From Bacteroides intestinalis (GTDB lineage Bacteria > Bacteroidota > Bacteroidia > Bacteroidales > Bacteroidaceae), in the NCBI RefSeq assembly GCF_003464595.1, contig NZ_QRZF01000019.1, positions 62,001 through 126,000 of the forward strand: a stretch of 64,000 bases of DNA, given 5' to 3'. The notes beneath the pieces were generated by a model that ran no database searches, was not told the origin of the DNA, and saw only the letters and a program-made list of their open reading frames with translations. A program made the position numbers and the translations under genes. Below are positions 8,615-18,058 of this stretch, in pieces; position 1 is the first letter of the stretch, and each line of letters begins with the position of its first letter.

Positions 8615-11600
8615 TTAGAAGGTTATATTAATACCAAGTGATGCGTTGAATGAACGCGGATAAGCGGACCAGTCGAAGCCGGGAGTCAATACACTGTTAC
8701 GTGTAGAAACTTCAGGATCGGAACCGGAATAACCTGTAATGGTAGCTATATTCTCTGCCGAAACAAAGAGTCTGGCTGCGCTGATACCCAAAGAACGCAA
8801 TGTGTTGGGTGTAAAATTATAACCCAATGAAATGGTTTTCAACTTCAGGAATGATCCATCTTCTATATACAAAGAACTGTAGTATTCAGCGCCGATAGCT
8901 CTTGCACGCGGCATATTGCTGGTCGGATTTTCAGCGCTCCAACGGTTTGTGTAAGAAGCAAACATGTTGGTATTCTTCTTGCTCTGGGGATTTTCAAACA
9001 CCATGCGGTTAGCATTCAATATATCATTGCCATAGCTCCATTGCAGGAAGATGTTGAGATCCCAGTTCTTGTAAACGAAGTTATTGCTGAAACCACCTGT
9101 ATGCTTAGGCTGTCCGTTACCAATAATAGTACGATCGTCATCAGTAATTTTATTACCTTCTTTGTCGCTCAACTTCTTATATTTAGGATCACCCGGTTGT
9201 GCAGAGTCTGAGATACGAACTACATCATCTTTCAGTGTATAGATTGTTTTTCCGTTTGCATCTACTGAAGTGTTGAAGTCTTCATATTTGTAAGTACCAT
9301 CATAGATGAAACCGTACATGCTTCCGGCTGCGTCACCCTTTTTGCTGATATAAGCAGGCATTGTTTTGTACTTATTATCCCAGTTTACAAAACTGATCAT
9401 GTCATCCTGGCCATAATTAAGCTCTACAATCTTATTGCTGTTGAAAGCAATATTGAAGTTAGAGGTCCAGCTAAAGTTCTTTTGTTTGATATTTATGGTT
9501 TCTAAGGTAAGTTCGAAACCCTTGTTACGTAATTTACCTACGTTCAAAGTTGCACTGGAATAACCGGAACTTGCGGGAACGTCTGCACCCAACAACAGGT
9601 CTTTGGTAGTTTTGATATAGTAGTCCATAGTAACGTTGATACGTCCATCGAAGAATCCTAAATCCAAACCGAAGTCATATTGTTCAGTGGTTTCCCATTT
9701 TAGCTTTTCATTAGCCATGGAACCTAATACGTATCCGGGATAGAAAGAACTGTCCCAAGGATATTTGTAGACATTAGAGCTGGTTACTAACTGTGCCATG
9801 TAGTCGAAGTCACCGATACGGTTGTTACCTGTAAGACCCCAGCTTAAACGCAATTTACCATTAGACAGCCAAGGAAGTGCATCGGAAACAAAGTTTTCGC
9901 GTCCGAAAGCCCAAGCCAGTGAACCTGATGGGAAATAACCCCAACGATTGCCCGGAGCGAACTTGGAAGAACCGTCAGTACGCATAGAAGCTGTAACATA
10001 ATACTTGGATGCGTAGTTGTAATTGATACGTCCCAGATAAGAAATCATGGCGTTTTCTCCTTGTGATGCTGTGACAACCGGAACTGCAGAACCTTTACCG
10101 ATGCCTGACATTCCGAAAGCCTCGTTCGTAATCTGTTCTTGGGTAATGCTGCTAAGATAGCTGGTATACTTTTGGAAAGTAGCACCAACCAACGCGTTCA
10201 GGTTATGATCGTTTTTAGCATAAACGTAGGACAAAGTATTCTCATTCAGGTAATTGCGTGTTTCCTGTTGTCTTAGGAATGCATTGATGCCTTTACTTTG
10301 TGTATTGGATGGATGCGTATTACCGGTACGGGTTTGGCTTCCATTGAATTCTTCTCTCTTTATGTCGCGTCCGGTATATCCGGCAGTAACTTTGAACTTC
10401 AGATTCTTGATAATTTCCCATTCTACACCTAAGTTGGCTTGCAGATGGTTGGTCGTTGTACGGCGATACTCATTTTTTGCAGAAAGTACCGGATTGAAAC
10501 GATAGTCATTACTCATGTCCACGTCGCTATCGTACAATTCTGCCAGAAGGTCGGAACCGGAAGGAGAAACCGGACGATATCCCCATACACTATACATCAG
10601 TGAGTTGGATACGCTGGTCTGTGCAGTAGAGGGATTAGGACCATTTTGTACATTGCTTGCAAAGTTTGCATTTGCATTAACTTTTATGCTCTTGTTAATT
10701 CTTTGATTAAAATTGAAACGGCCTTGGTAACGAGAGAGATCAGAATTGATAATAACACCTTCCTGGTTGCTGTAGGAGAGTGATGCTGAGTAGTCCATCT
10801 TATCGCTACCACCACTTAAACCTACATAGTGGTTATGGCTGATAGCCGTGCGATAGATTTCATCCTGCCAGTCATAGCTCTTGAATCTCTTATAATCATC
10901 GAGTGTGATACCATCTTTTAAGTAGTAATAAGCAAATTCATCTACTTTTTCTCCATCTATTTCTTTAGTGTTTCCTTCCATGATTTCCTTTTGCAGGTTG
11001 ACGAAGTCATAACCGTTCATCATATCCATGGTGTTTTTCACTTTACTCATGCTGACACTACCGTTATAAGTAAGAGTAGCTTTTCCGGCTTTACCCTTCT
11101 TGGTTGTGATGATAACAACACCATTGGCACCACGAGAACCGTAGATTGCTGTTGCAGAAGCATCCTTCAATACGTCGATAGATTCAATATCGTTCGGGTT
11201 GAGGGCGCTCATTCCGGAAGTTTCACTTGGGAAACCATCGATAACGTATAGCGGAGCAGTACTTTGAGTCAAAGAACCGGCACCACGGATTACGATATTG
11301 AAGTTGTCGCCCAGACCACCATCTGTAGAAGATACCTGTACACCGGCGATACGTCCACCCAGTGTTTCAGCTACGTTGTTGATAGGGGTTTTTGTTAAGT
11401 CACTCATGTTGGCCTTACCGATAGCTCCGGTTAAGTCGCGACGTTTTACGTCACCATAACCAACAGCCACAACGACTACCTCATCCAGTGCCTGTGCATC
11501 TTCTTGCAGAGTAACATTGAAAGTCTTTTGATTTCCAACTTTAATTTCTTGAGTTTTATAACCTACAAAAGAGAATTGCAGGATATCAGAGGATTTGACA

Positions 11601-11794
11601 TTGTCCAGTTTAAAACTACCGTCGAGTGCAGTAATAATTCCGTTTGTAGTTCCTTTCACAACGACGCTAACTCCGGGAACTTCTCCCATGGCATCAACAA
11701 CTTTACCTGTAACTTGGCTACCTGTCTGTGCTTGTACGCCTAATACGCAGCAGAGAAAAGTTGCCAGTAGCATTAAGGTTACTTTCTGTTTCAT
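8615..11794 (-). CDS. SusC-family TonB-dependent outer-membrane importer
   Basis: TonB-dependent transporter of 1059 residues for glycosaminoglycan oligosaccharides. The order is: signal peptide (cleavage near VQA-Q22), a carboxypeptidase-D-like beta domain (about 25-105), a TonB-box-like DEVVVVAVGYG, a plug domain (about 115-235) with PLYVIDGFP and the SusC signature DVLKDASATAIYGSRGANG, then a 22-strand barrel ending in an aromatic residue (NITF). It heads the susC-susD-(PL8) transcription unit. The upstream region carries a TACATTTG -7 box overlapped by a 7-bp inverted repeat, consistent with activator control by the adjacent hybrid sensor. The substrate is inferred from the neighbours. 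Confidence 0.96.
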   Translation of the reverse strand: MKQKVTLMLLATFLCCVLGVQAQTGSQVTGKVVDAMGEVPGVSVVVKGTTNGIITALDGSFKLDNVKSSDILQFSFVGYKTQEIKVGNQKTFNVTLQEDAQALDEVVVVAVGYGDVKRRDLTGAIGKANMSDLTKTPINNVAETLGGRIAGVQVSSTDGGLGDNFNIVIRGAGSLTQSTAPLYVIDGFPSETSGMSALNPNDIESIDVLKDASATAIYGSRGANGVVIITTKKGKAGKATLTYNGSVSMSKVKNTMDMMNGYDFVNLQKEIMEGNTKEIDGEKVDEFAYYYLKDGITLDDYKRFKSYDWQDEIYRTAISHNHYVGLSGGSDKMDYSASLSYSNQEGVIINSDLSRYQGRFNFNQRINKSIKVNANANFASNVQNGPNPSTAQTSVSNSLMYSVWGYRPVSPSGSDLLAELYDSDVDMSNDYRFNPVLSAKNEYRRTTTNHLQANLGVEWEIIKNLKFKVTAGYTGRDIKREEFNGSQTRTGNTHPSNTQSKGINAFLRQQETRNYLNENTLSYVYAKNDHNLNALVGATFQKYTSYLSSITQEQITNEAFGMSGIGKGSAVPVVTASQGENAMISYLGRINYNYASKYYVTASMRTDGSSKFAPGNRWGYFPSGSLAWAFGRENFVSDALPWLSNGKLRLSWGLTGNNRIGDFDYMAQLVTSSNVYKYPWDSSFYPGYVLGSMANEKLKWETTEQYDFGLDLGFFDGRINVTMDYYIKTTKDLLLGADVPASSGYSSATLNVGKLRNKGFELTLETINIKQKNFSWTSNFNIAFNSNKIVELNYGQDDMISFVNWDNKYKTMPAYISKKGDAAGSMYGFIYDGTYKYEDFNTSVDANGKTIYTLKDDVVRISDSAQPGDPKYKKLSDKEGNKITDDDRTIIGNGQPKHTGGFSNNFVYKNWDLNIFLQWSYGNDILNANRMVFENPQSKKNTNMFASYTNRWSAENPTSNMPRARAIGAEYYSSLYIEDGSFLKLKTISLGYNFTPNTLRSLGISAARLFVSAENIATITGYSGSDPEVSTRNSVLTPGFDWSAYPRSFNASLGINITF

Positions 11795-11849
11795 AAATAT
11801 TAAATTAATTAGTTATTAAAAAGGTTGTTCTTTCTCGTTAAACGACTCG

Positions 11850-11874
11850 AATCACAATGCAAATGTATGTGATT
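11850..11874 (-). promoter_or_regulatory. susC promoter -7 box inside a dyad operator-like site
   Basis: TACATTTG on the minus strand (11860-11867) matches TAnnTTTG, about 65 bases upstream of the susC ATG. It is enclosed by AATCACA (11850-11856) and TGTGATT (11868-11874), a perfect 7-bp inverted repeat with an 11-base spacer. No -33 TTTG is seen, as expected for an activator-dependent promoter. Confidence 0.5.
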
Positions 11875-11959
11875 AGATAGGAGACGACTTTCGTTAATAG
11901 TTCGCAAAAAGTACGAATTTGTACATTCTTGATAAAGAAGACCTGTTCTGTACGATTCC

Positions 11960-13519
11960 TTACCTTGTCCCCTGATTCTTACCTGCTTTCACTTGCTCCA
12001 GTAGTGCTGAGAGAGCTTTTACAGTCTCCGGATGCGCTGCTGCAACATTGTCTTTTTCCGATGGATCTATGGATATATTGTACAGTTGGGGCTTTGGATT
12101 GTTTCCTAATTCCATCTTCGTCCAATGTTCGGTAGCGGGCTTATCGCTCGGCTCGATATACTTCCATGTTCCTTGAATAATTGATAAGGTATTATTCAGA
12201 TTCTGCTGCACGACGTAATCACATCCGGTATTATCTTTCCCTAAGAAAGTAGACAGTTGGTCACGGCTGTCGGGAGCAACGGTTGCAGGTGTAAGCGGGT
12301 GATTCAGTAAGGCAGCCAAGGAGGCATATACGTCGATCATAGAGAACAAAGCTTGTTGTTTGCAAGGCTGGATACCGGCGGGCCAACGTACAATGAATGG
12401 AATACGTGTTCCGGCTTCATAAGCACTATACTTACCGCCACGGTATTGTTTCATAGGAGTATGACCGTTCAGCAATTCGAAAGCCTGATCCTGATAGCCG
12501 TCGTCAATAACGGGACCATTATCGCTACAGAACACAAAGATAGTGTTATCTGCAAGGTTCAGACTATCCAGAGTATTCATAATCTCGCCTACAGTCCAGT
12601 CCAGTTGCAGGATTACGTCACCACGGGTTCCCATGCCACTCTTGCCGGCAAAACGGGCGTGAGGTACGCGGGGAACGTGTACGTCTTGTGTGCCCATATA
12701 CATAAAGAAAGGTTCGTCTTTATGCTTTATGATAAAGTCTTTGGCTTTACCGGTGATGACATCTGCAATGTCTTCATCTACCCAAAGGGCTGATTTCCCA
12801 CCGGTCATCCAACCGATACGGGGAATGCCATTTACTATTGTATTATTATGACCCTGGCTGGGTTTCAGTTTTACGAGTTCGGGATTTTCCAGTCCGGTAG
12901 GCCAGTCACCTACTTTATGGTGGTAATTGACGGTAATGGGATCGTTGGGGTCTAAGCCTACAACGTGTCCGTTTTCTACGAATACGCAAGGCACACGATC
13001 CACAGTGGCGGGAATGATGTATTCGTAATCAAATCCTATATCCTGGGTATTCGGCTTGATAAGATGGTTGAAGTCTGTGCCTCCTTTAGGACCAAGTCCC
13101 AGATGCCATTTTCCAACGGCTCCGGTAGCATATCCTTCTGCCTTAAACATGTCAGCCATGGTGACACAAGCTGTATCGATAATGAGCTCGGAGTTGCCGG
13201 GGGCGATTCCTGTATTTTCCTGTCGCCAGGGATACATACCTGTCAGCAGACCGAAGCGGGAGGGGGTACTGGTGGAAGAGGTGGCATAGGCATTAGTGAA
13301 CTGCACACCTTGTCCGGCAAGGCGGTCGATATTGGGGGTACTTATTTTAGTGGCGCCATAGCAACTCAGGTCACCGATACCCAGGTCGTCGGCAATCAGG
13401 TAGATAACATTAGGTTTCTGACGGGTAGTGTCGGCGGCTTCTTTCTTCGACGGATTTCCGCATCCGGCTATCAGGGCTGCGCCTGGAAGAAGGGACCATA
13501 AAGGGGAAAAATGTTTCAT
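11960..13519 (-). CDS. Serine-type S1 sulfatase lipoprotein, probable N-acetylgalactosamine-6-O-sulfatase
   Basis: Sulfatase of 519 residues with a lipoprotein signal (LIAGC, C20). The formylglycine motif is S84-T-P-S-R in TSSTSTPSRFGLLTGMYP. The metal-binding motif YLIADDLGIGDLSCYG and a later FCSDNGP complete the active site. Its place between the hybrid sensor and susC matches the B. thetaiotaomicron chondroitin locus, where the corresponding enzyme (BT3333) removes 6-O-sulfate from N-acetylgalactosamine; the assignment rests on that synteny and general resemblance. Its own -7 box (13553-13560) suggests transcription separate from the sensor. No maturase gene is in the window. Confidence 0.9.
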   Translation of the reverse strand: MKHFSPLWSLLPGAALIAGCGNPSKKEAADTTRQKPNVIYLIADDLGIGDLSCYGATKISTPNIDRLAGQGVQFTNAYATSSTSTPSRFGLLTGMYPWRQENTGIAPGNSELIIDTACVTMADMFKAEGYATGAVGKWHLGLGPKGGTDFNHLIKPNTQDIGFDYEYIIPATVDRVPCVFVENGHVVGLDPNDPITVNYHHKVGDWPTGLENPELVKLKPSQGHNNTIVNGIPRIGWMTGGKSALWVDEDIADVITGKAKDFIIKHKDEPFFMYMGTQDVHVPRVPHARFAGKSGMGTRGDVILQLDWTVGEIMNTLDSLNLADNTIFVFCSDNGPVIDDGYQDQAFELLNGHTPMKQYRGGKYSAYEAGTRIPFIVRWPAGIQPCKQQALFSMIDVYASLAALLNHPLTPATVAPDSRDQLSTFLGKDNTGCDYVVQQNLNNTLSIIQGTWKYIEPSDKPATEHWTKMELGNNPKPQLYNISIDPSEKDNVAAAHPETVKALSALLEQVKAGKNQGTR

Positions 13520-13552
13520 AGCTCTTTGACTTTAGATTGTTATTTCTGAGGT

Positions 13553-13560
13553 CAAAGGTA
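13553..13560 (-). promoter_or_regulatory. -7 promoter element for the GalNAc-6-sulfatase gene
   Basis: TACCTTTG on the minus strand fits TAnnTTTG and predicts a leader of about 28 bases before the ATG at 13519. Confidence 0.5.
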
Positions 13561-13655
13561 GTGGCTTTTCCGGAATTGAGTGTATAAGGGAGTACAAGGG
13601 AAGGACGAAAATGTACATAATGCTAATGAGAGCACTAGAATGTACAGAAGAAGAT

Positions 13656-13763
13656 ATTCTCCCTTTATAGAGAATCTTTTCTCAATGTGGTGAGAGTTTC
13701 TTCTCAATGTGATGAGAATAGATTCTCTGTTCGATGAGAAAAGATTCTCACCATAGCGAGAAA
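13656..13763. repeat. Array of five 22-bp palindromic units (TTCTC-N8-GAGAA)
   Basis: Five units begin at 13656, 13678, 13700, 13722 and 13744, exactly 22 bases apart. Each has a nTTCTC arm, an 8-base loop and a GAGAA-type arm; the second unit has a degenerate right arm. The loops differ in all units except two near-identical ones (AATGTGGT and AATGTGAT). The array lies between the stop of the hybrid sensor and the promoter of the sulfatase. Its layout matches the array at 39014-39120, although the arm sequence is different. Confidence 0.88.
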
Positions 13764-13786
13764 GATGAGAAGATTCATACGGCTTA

Positions 13787-16700
13787 TTAACCTTCTTCGT
13801 CTTCCTCATCCTTACTTCCTGTATCCGCATCCTCTCCTTTGCGATAAGCCAGCGGACTTACCTGATATATATCCTTGAAACACTTTGAGAAGTAGCGGGA
13901 AGAGCTAAATCCGATCTTGTCTGAGATTTCGGTGATGTTCAGTTCCGGATTGTTCCGTAACATCAAGGCACCTTTCTTCAAACGGATGGTCAGGATGAAA
14001 TCATTCGGTGTTTGTCCGGTGATGGCCTTCAGCTTGGTGAACAGGTTGGTACGAGCCATTGCCATTTCACGGGCGAAGATATTGACATTAAATTCCGTAT
14101 TATCCAGATTCTTCTCGATGATACTGATAGCACGATCCAGAATTTCCTTATCTATCGGGTTCGTTGCCAGCATCTGGGCATAGGCTTGCGGTTGCTTGCT
14201 GAACTTCTCTTGTAGGAGGATGCGTGAGTTCACCAGATTGTTGCAACGGGAAATCAGCAGGTTCGTATTGAAAGGCTTGGTGATGTAATCATCTGCACCA
14301 ATACGCAGGCCCTCGATGTTTTGTTCTACGGCGGTTCGGGCTGTAAGCAGCACTACCGGAATGTGGCAGGTATTGAAGTCGTTCTTGATCTGTTTACATA
14401 GCTCGGTACCGGACATCTTAGGCATAACCACGTCGCTTACTACGATGTTCGGCATTTCCTTCTGTACCAGTTCCAGACCTTCTTCTCCGTCTGCGGCAGT
14501 CAGTACCTGGTAGAATGGGCGGAAGATATTCTCCAGCATTTCACGGATGGAGGCATTGTCTTCTACGATAACCATTTTAACATCAGGCATGCGTTTTATA
14601 GGAGCATTCTCTTCCAACTCTGCTTTGAGTGAAGCATCGATTTCAGAAGTTTGTGCCTGTTCTATTTGTTGTACAGCTTCGGTCTTCTTACTGATTTCTT
14701 CCTGACTGAAGTGAGCGTTTCCAAGATGGAGACGAATGATGAAGCTACTGCCTTTGCCGAGTTCACTCTCTACCTTGATAGTGCCGTGATGCAGTTCGAT
14801 GATACCTTTCGTGAGGGCCAGTCCGATACCGGTACCAACGCCAGTGGTAAGGCTATCCATTTGTTCGGTCTGATAGAAACGGTCGAATATCTTATCTATC
14901 TCTTTGGCGTCGATGCCGCTGCCGGTATCAGTCACACGGATGACGGCTTCGTTACCTTCGGTGGTAATACTGAGGGTAATGGTATCTTCTGCCTGGGTGT
15001 GCTTGATGGCATTGGACAGGAGGTTGTTAATAACCTTCTGCATCTGTTTCTGGTCGTACCATACTTCAAGGCTTTCGCTGTCTTTCTCGAAGTTGAAACT
15101 GATCTGCTTGCTGCTGGCATACTCCATAAAGATCAGATAGTTCTCATAGAGGAAATGTACGATGTTGTGCGGACTGACTTTTACTTTCATATGTCCTTGT
15201 TCCTGCTTGCGGAAGTCAAGAAGTTCGGTGATCAGTTCGCGCAATTGGATACTATTCTGGTAGATACTCAATATCTTATTATAGATAGTGGGTGTGAAGT
15301 TCTGCAGTTGCATCAGGGTTTCCACCTGCGACACGATAAGGGTAAGCGGGGTACGGAATTCGTGTGAGATGTTGGTGAAGAAGCGTAGCTTGGACTGGTT
15401 CAAGGCTTCTACATCTTGTATGTGCTTTTGCTCATACTTCAACGATTCACGTAGTTTGATTCTCGATTTGTACGTTCTGACCAGATACCATAAAAGGATA
15501 GCTGTCACTATCAGATAAATGAGATAGGCAAGAGGTGTTTTATAGTAAGGAGGCAATACGTGGATAGTCAGATGTACCTGCGGGCAAAGGGATTCTTCTT
15601 TCCCTTTGGGCTTAATCAGCAGATTGTACGTTCCGGCATTCAGGTTCGTATAAGTGATGATGGGCTGGCCGCGCGTACTGTTCCAGCCGTCGGAGAAACC
15701 TTCCAGTTTGTAAATGATCTCATCTTTATTGGCTGCCACGTAGTTGGAAGTTGCAAATTCAATGCTGAACATGGTTTGGTTTGCGTTCAGGGTGATCTCT
15801 TGTGTATGGCATAAAGATTGCGTCAAAATGCCCGTTTCATCGCTGACTTTCACTTCGGAACCGTTTACGATGAGGCGGGAAAGGATGATTTTGTAGGGCT
15901 TCGGAGTAAAGTTAAGTTCCAGCTCATTGAACGAAAGCATACCTTGTGTGCCGCCGAGGAATACTTCGCCATCTCGCGTTACACACAGTGCATTCTCATT
16001 GACAGCTGTCAACGGGAAGCCGTTTTCTGCGCTATAGTTCTGGAACTTTTCTGTTTTCTGGTCGAAAATGGAGAACCCCTGGTTGGTGATAAGTATCAGT
16101 TTGCCGCTGACCGGGGATTCCTGCGTATCATAGATACAATCGCTGACGAGTCCGTTTTTATCTTTGTCGAAGTTCTCGAAGTCATTGCTGGCAGGGCGAT
16201 ACAGGTCGAGGCCACTTCCTGAAGTGGAAAACCAGAGATTGCCCTTATTGTCTTGCATGATGTTGTTCACATTGTTGTTGCTGAGGCTGTGCGGTTGTGC
16301 CACGTCGTGCCGGTAATTGGTCAGTTTGTTGGTATCGAAACGGTAGGAGAAGATACCTTCGCCCGTGGCGGCAATCCAGAGTGTGCCATTGTTGTCTACT
16401 TCTACATCGGCCACCATGGTTATTTTGCGTCCTTCTTTGGTGTCTTTGAAGAGTTGCCGGCATTTTCCGCTTTGGGGATCAAACAAACATACGCCATTCT
16501 GCGTGGCGACAATTAACTGGTCATGATAGGGTGCTATGTCACGAACAATGTTTGATGGAAGCGTTTCCGGATTACCTTCTTCCATGAGATAGTGGGTGAA
16601 TGCTCCTGTACGGATATCGAGCTTGTTCAGTCCACCGAGATGAGTACCTATCCAGATGATTTCTTTGGCAGGATCATAATAGAGGGCTTTTACATTGCTG

Positions 16701-17860
16701 TGGGAGATACTATTATCCCCCTTTCCGGCAAGATACCATTTGAACTCACGTGTGCGGCGGTTATAGAAATTGAGTCCGCCACCTTCTGTACCGATCCATA
16801 GGTTGCCGTTCTTATCTTCAATGGTGCGCCCTACTACAGGACTACTCAGACCTTCTTTCTCGTTTATGGAGGCTTTATACTGGGTGTAGATTTCATATTC
16901 AGGATTGAAGTAATTGACACCACCAAAGTAAGTGCCCAGCCATAGTGTCCCCTGATTATCCTTTACGATGCACCAGATAGAGGAGTGGGTAAGACCTTCG
17001 TTCTGCATGTCATTGGAAGTATGGTTCTGGAAAAGCCCTGTTGTCTTGTTATAGCGGTTCAGGCCGTTGAAGGTTCCTATCCAGATATTGCCAAGATTAT
17101 CTTCGCAACAAGCTCTTACAAAATCAGAAGATATACTGTGCGGATTCTTCGGGTCGTTTCGCAGGTTTTCAATGGTTCCGTCTGTTTTTATCCGGAAGAG
17201 TCCTTTCTCCCAGCTGCCTATCCATAATTCGCCTGAATTGTCCTGGTAGATGCTGGTAATGTTTCCTTTTTCAATGGGATGGGTGACTTGATGTCCGTCT
17301 ATTTTCAAGTTGAAGACTCCTTCGCTGGTGGTTCCTATCCACATGTGTCCTTTATCCTCGAACATGCAGGAGATCTCGATGTTTTCTCCCGCCATCTGGT
17401 AGTAGAGGTCGAAGTTGTCGGTCTGTTCATTGTAACGGTAGATCTCATTCTTTTTTCCGATGAACAGGCCGTTTTTATAATAGATGCTGTTAATGTTACC
17501 TTGAAGGAGAGTCGTAAAGCGTTGTGTAGTCAGATCGAACTGGGCAACGCCTTCGGTACAGAGCAGATAGATTTTACCGTTTTGATCGCCTGCCATGCGC
17601 AACACGGTATTGCAGAAAAGACTGTAAGGGTCGTTTTTGCTCAGTTTATAGGTTTGTATATCATTACCGTTGTAGCGGTTCAAACCTTCACGCGTACCAA
17701 TCCACAAGATACCGTTCTCGTCAATGTACAGGCTGTTGACGCTAAACTGAGATAAACCGTCATCGGTTGTCAGATGATTGAAAGTAATATTCTGGCTGTG
17801 TAGGTTTGCTGTAGCTATGCTTACTAAGACAAGAAACAGCGTTCTGATAAACTTTTGCAC
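13787..17860 (-). CDS. Hybrid two-component system regulator (HTCS)
   Basis: Single-protein sensor and transcription factor of 1357 residues that activates polysaccharide loci. A signal peptide is followed by two seven-bladed propellers made of Reg_prop repeats (many copies of xLWIGT, about 25-650), a Y_Y_Y domain, and one membrane helix at about 773-793. The HisKA domain has phospho-acceptor H833 in NISHEFRTPLTL, and the HATPase domain has DTGSGI and GVGTGIGLAL. The receiver domain has D1143 in VVSDVVMPKMSG, and an AraC-type HTH occupies the last ~110 residues. The periplasmic sensor probably binds an unsaturated chondroitin or hyaluronan disaccharide, as shown for related regulators; here that is inferred from position. 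Its promoter faces the divergent kinase gene. Confidence 0.96.
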   Translation of the reverse strand: MQKFIRTLFLVLVSIATANLHSQNITFNHLTTDDGLSQFSVNSLYIDENGILWIGTREGLNRYNGNDIQTYKLSKNDPYSLFCNTVLRMAGDQNGKIYLLCTEGVAQFDLTTQRFTTLLQGNINSIYYKNGLFIGKKNEIYRYNEQTDNFDLYYQMAGENIEISCMFEDKGHMWIGTTSEGVFNLKIDGHQVTHPIEKGNITSIYQDNSGELWIGSWEKGLFRIKTDGTIENLRNDPKNPHSISSDFVRACCEDNLGNIWIGTFNGLNRYNKTTGLFQNHTSNDMQNEGLTHSSIWCIVKDNQGTLWLGTYFGGVNYFNPEYEIYTQYKASINEKEGLSSPVVGRTIEDKNGNLWIGTEGGGLNFYNRRTREFKWYLAGKGDNSISHSNVKALYYDPAKEIIWIGTHLGGLNKLDIRTGAFTHYLMEEGNPETLPSNIVRDIAPYHDQLIVATQNGVCLFDPQSGKCRQLFKDTKEGRKITMVADVEVDNNGTLWIAATGEGIFSYRFDTNKLTNYRHDVAQPHSLSNNNVNNIMQDNKGNLWFSTSGSGLDLYRPASNDFENFDKDKNGLVSDCIYDTQESPVSGKLILITNQGFSIFDQKTEKFQNYSAENGFPLTAVNENALCVTRDGEVFLGGTQGMLSFNELELNFTPKPYKIILSRLIVNGSEVKVSDETGILTQSLCHTQEITLNANQTMFSIEFATSNYVAANKDEIIYKLEGFSDGWNSTRGQPIITYTNLNAGTYNLLIKPKGKEESLCPQVHLTIHVLPPYYKTPLAYLIYLIVTAILLWYLVRTYKSRIKLRESLKYEQKHIQDVEALNQSKLRFFTNISHEFRTPLTLIVSQVETLMQLQNFTPTIYNKILSIYQNSIQLRELITELLDFRKQEQGHMKVKVSPHNIVHFLYENYLIFMEYASSKQISFNFEKDSESLEVWYDQKQMQKVINNLLSNAIKHTQAEDTITLSITTEGNEAVIRVTDTGSGIDAKEIDKIFDRFYQTEQMDSLTTGVGTGIGLALTKGIIELHHGTIKVESELGKGSSFIIRLHLGNAHFSQEEISKKTEAVQQIEQAQTSEIDASLKAELEENAPIKRMPDVKMVIVEDNASIREMLENIFRPFYQVLTAADGEEGLELVQKEMPNIVVSDVVMPKMSGTELCKQIKNDFNTCHIPVVLLTARTAVEQNIEGLRIGADDYITKPFNTNLLISRCNNLVNSRILLQEKFSKQPQAYAQMLATNPIDKEILDRAISIIEKNLDNTEFNVNIFAREMAMARTNLFTKLKAITGQTPNDFILTIRLKKGALMLRNNPELNITEISDKIGFSSSRYFSKCFKDIYQVSPLAYRKGEDADTGSKDEEDEEG

Positions 17861-17891
17861 TTTTCCTCCGGTATTTTTAAGGTTTCAAACA

Positions 17892-17899
17892 CAAATATA
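17892..17899 (-). promoter_or_regulatory. -7 promoter element for the hybrid sensor gene
   Basis: TATATTTG on the minus strand matches TAnnTTTG, 31 bases before the ATG at 17860. Confidence 0.5.
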
Positions 17900-18018
17900 A
17901 GGCGTTTTGCTTAAAGGGGGGAAGTTTATTATCTGATTTTTATGGTTATGTCTGTTTAAATGTATAATTTTGGGCGTTTGTCGGACGAATTTGGACTTTT
18001 TCATTGATGAGGAAGACG

Positions 18019-18026
18019 TATATTTG
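18019..18026 (+). promoter_or_regulatory. -7 promoter element for the APH-fold kinase
   Basis: TATATTTG fits TAnnTTTG and gives a leader of about 25 bases before the ATG at 18059. A TTTG at 17990-17993 is about 5 bases too far away to be a standard -33 box. Confidence 0.5.
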
Positions 18027-18058
18027 CATACTAATTTTAAATCTATATATAGAATATC

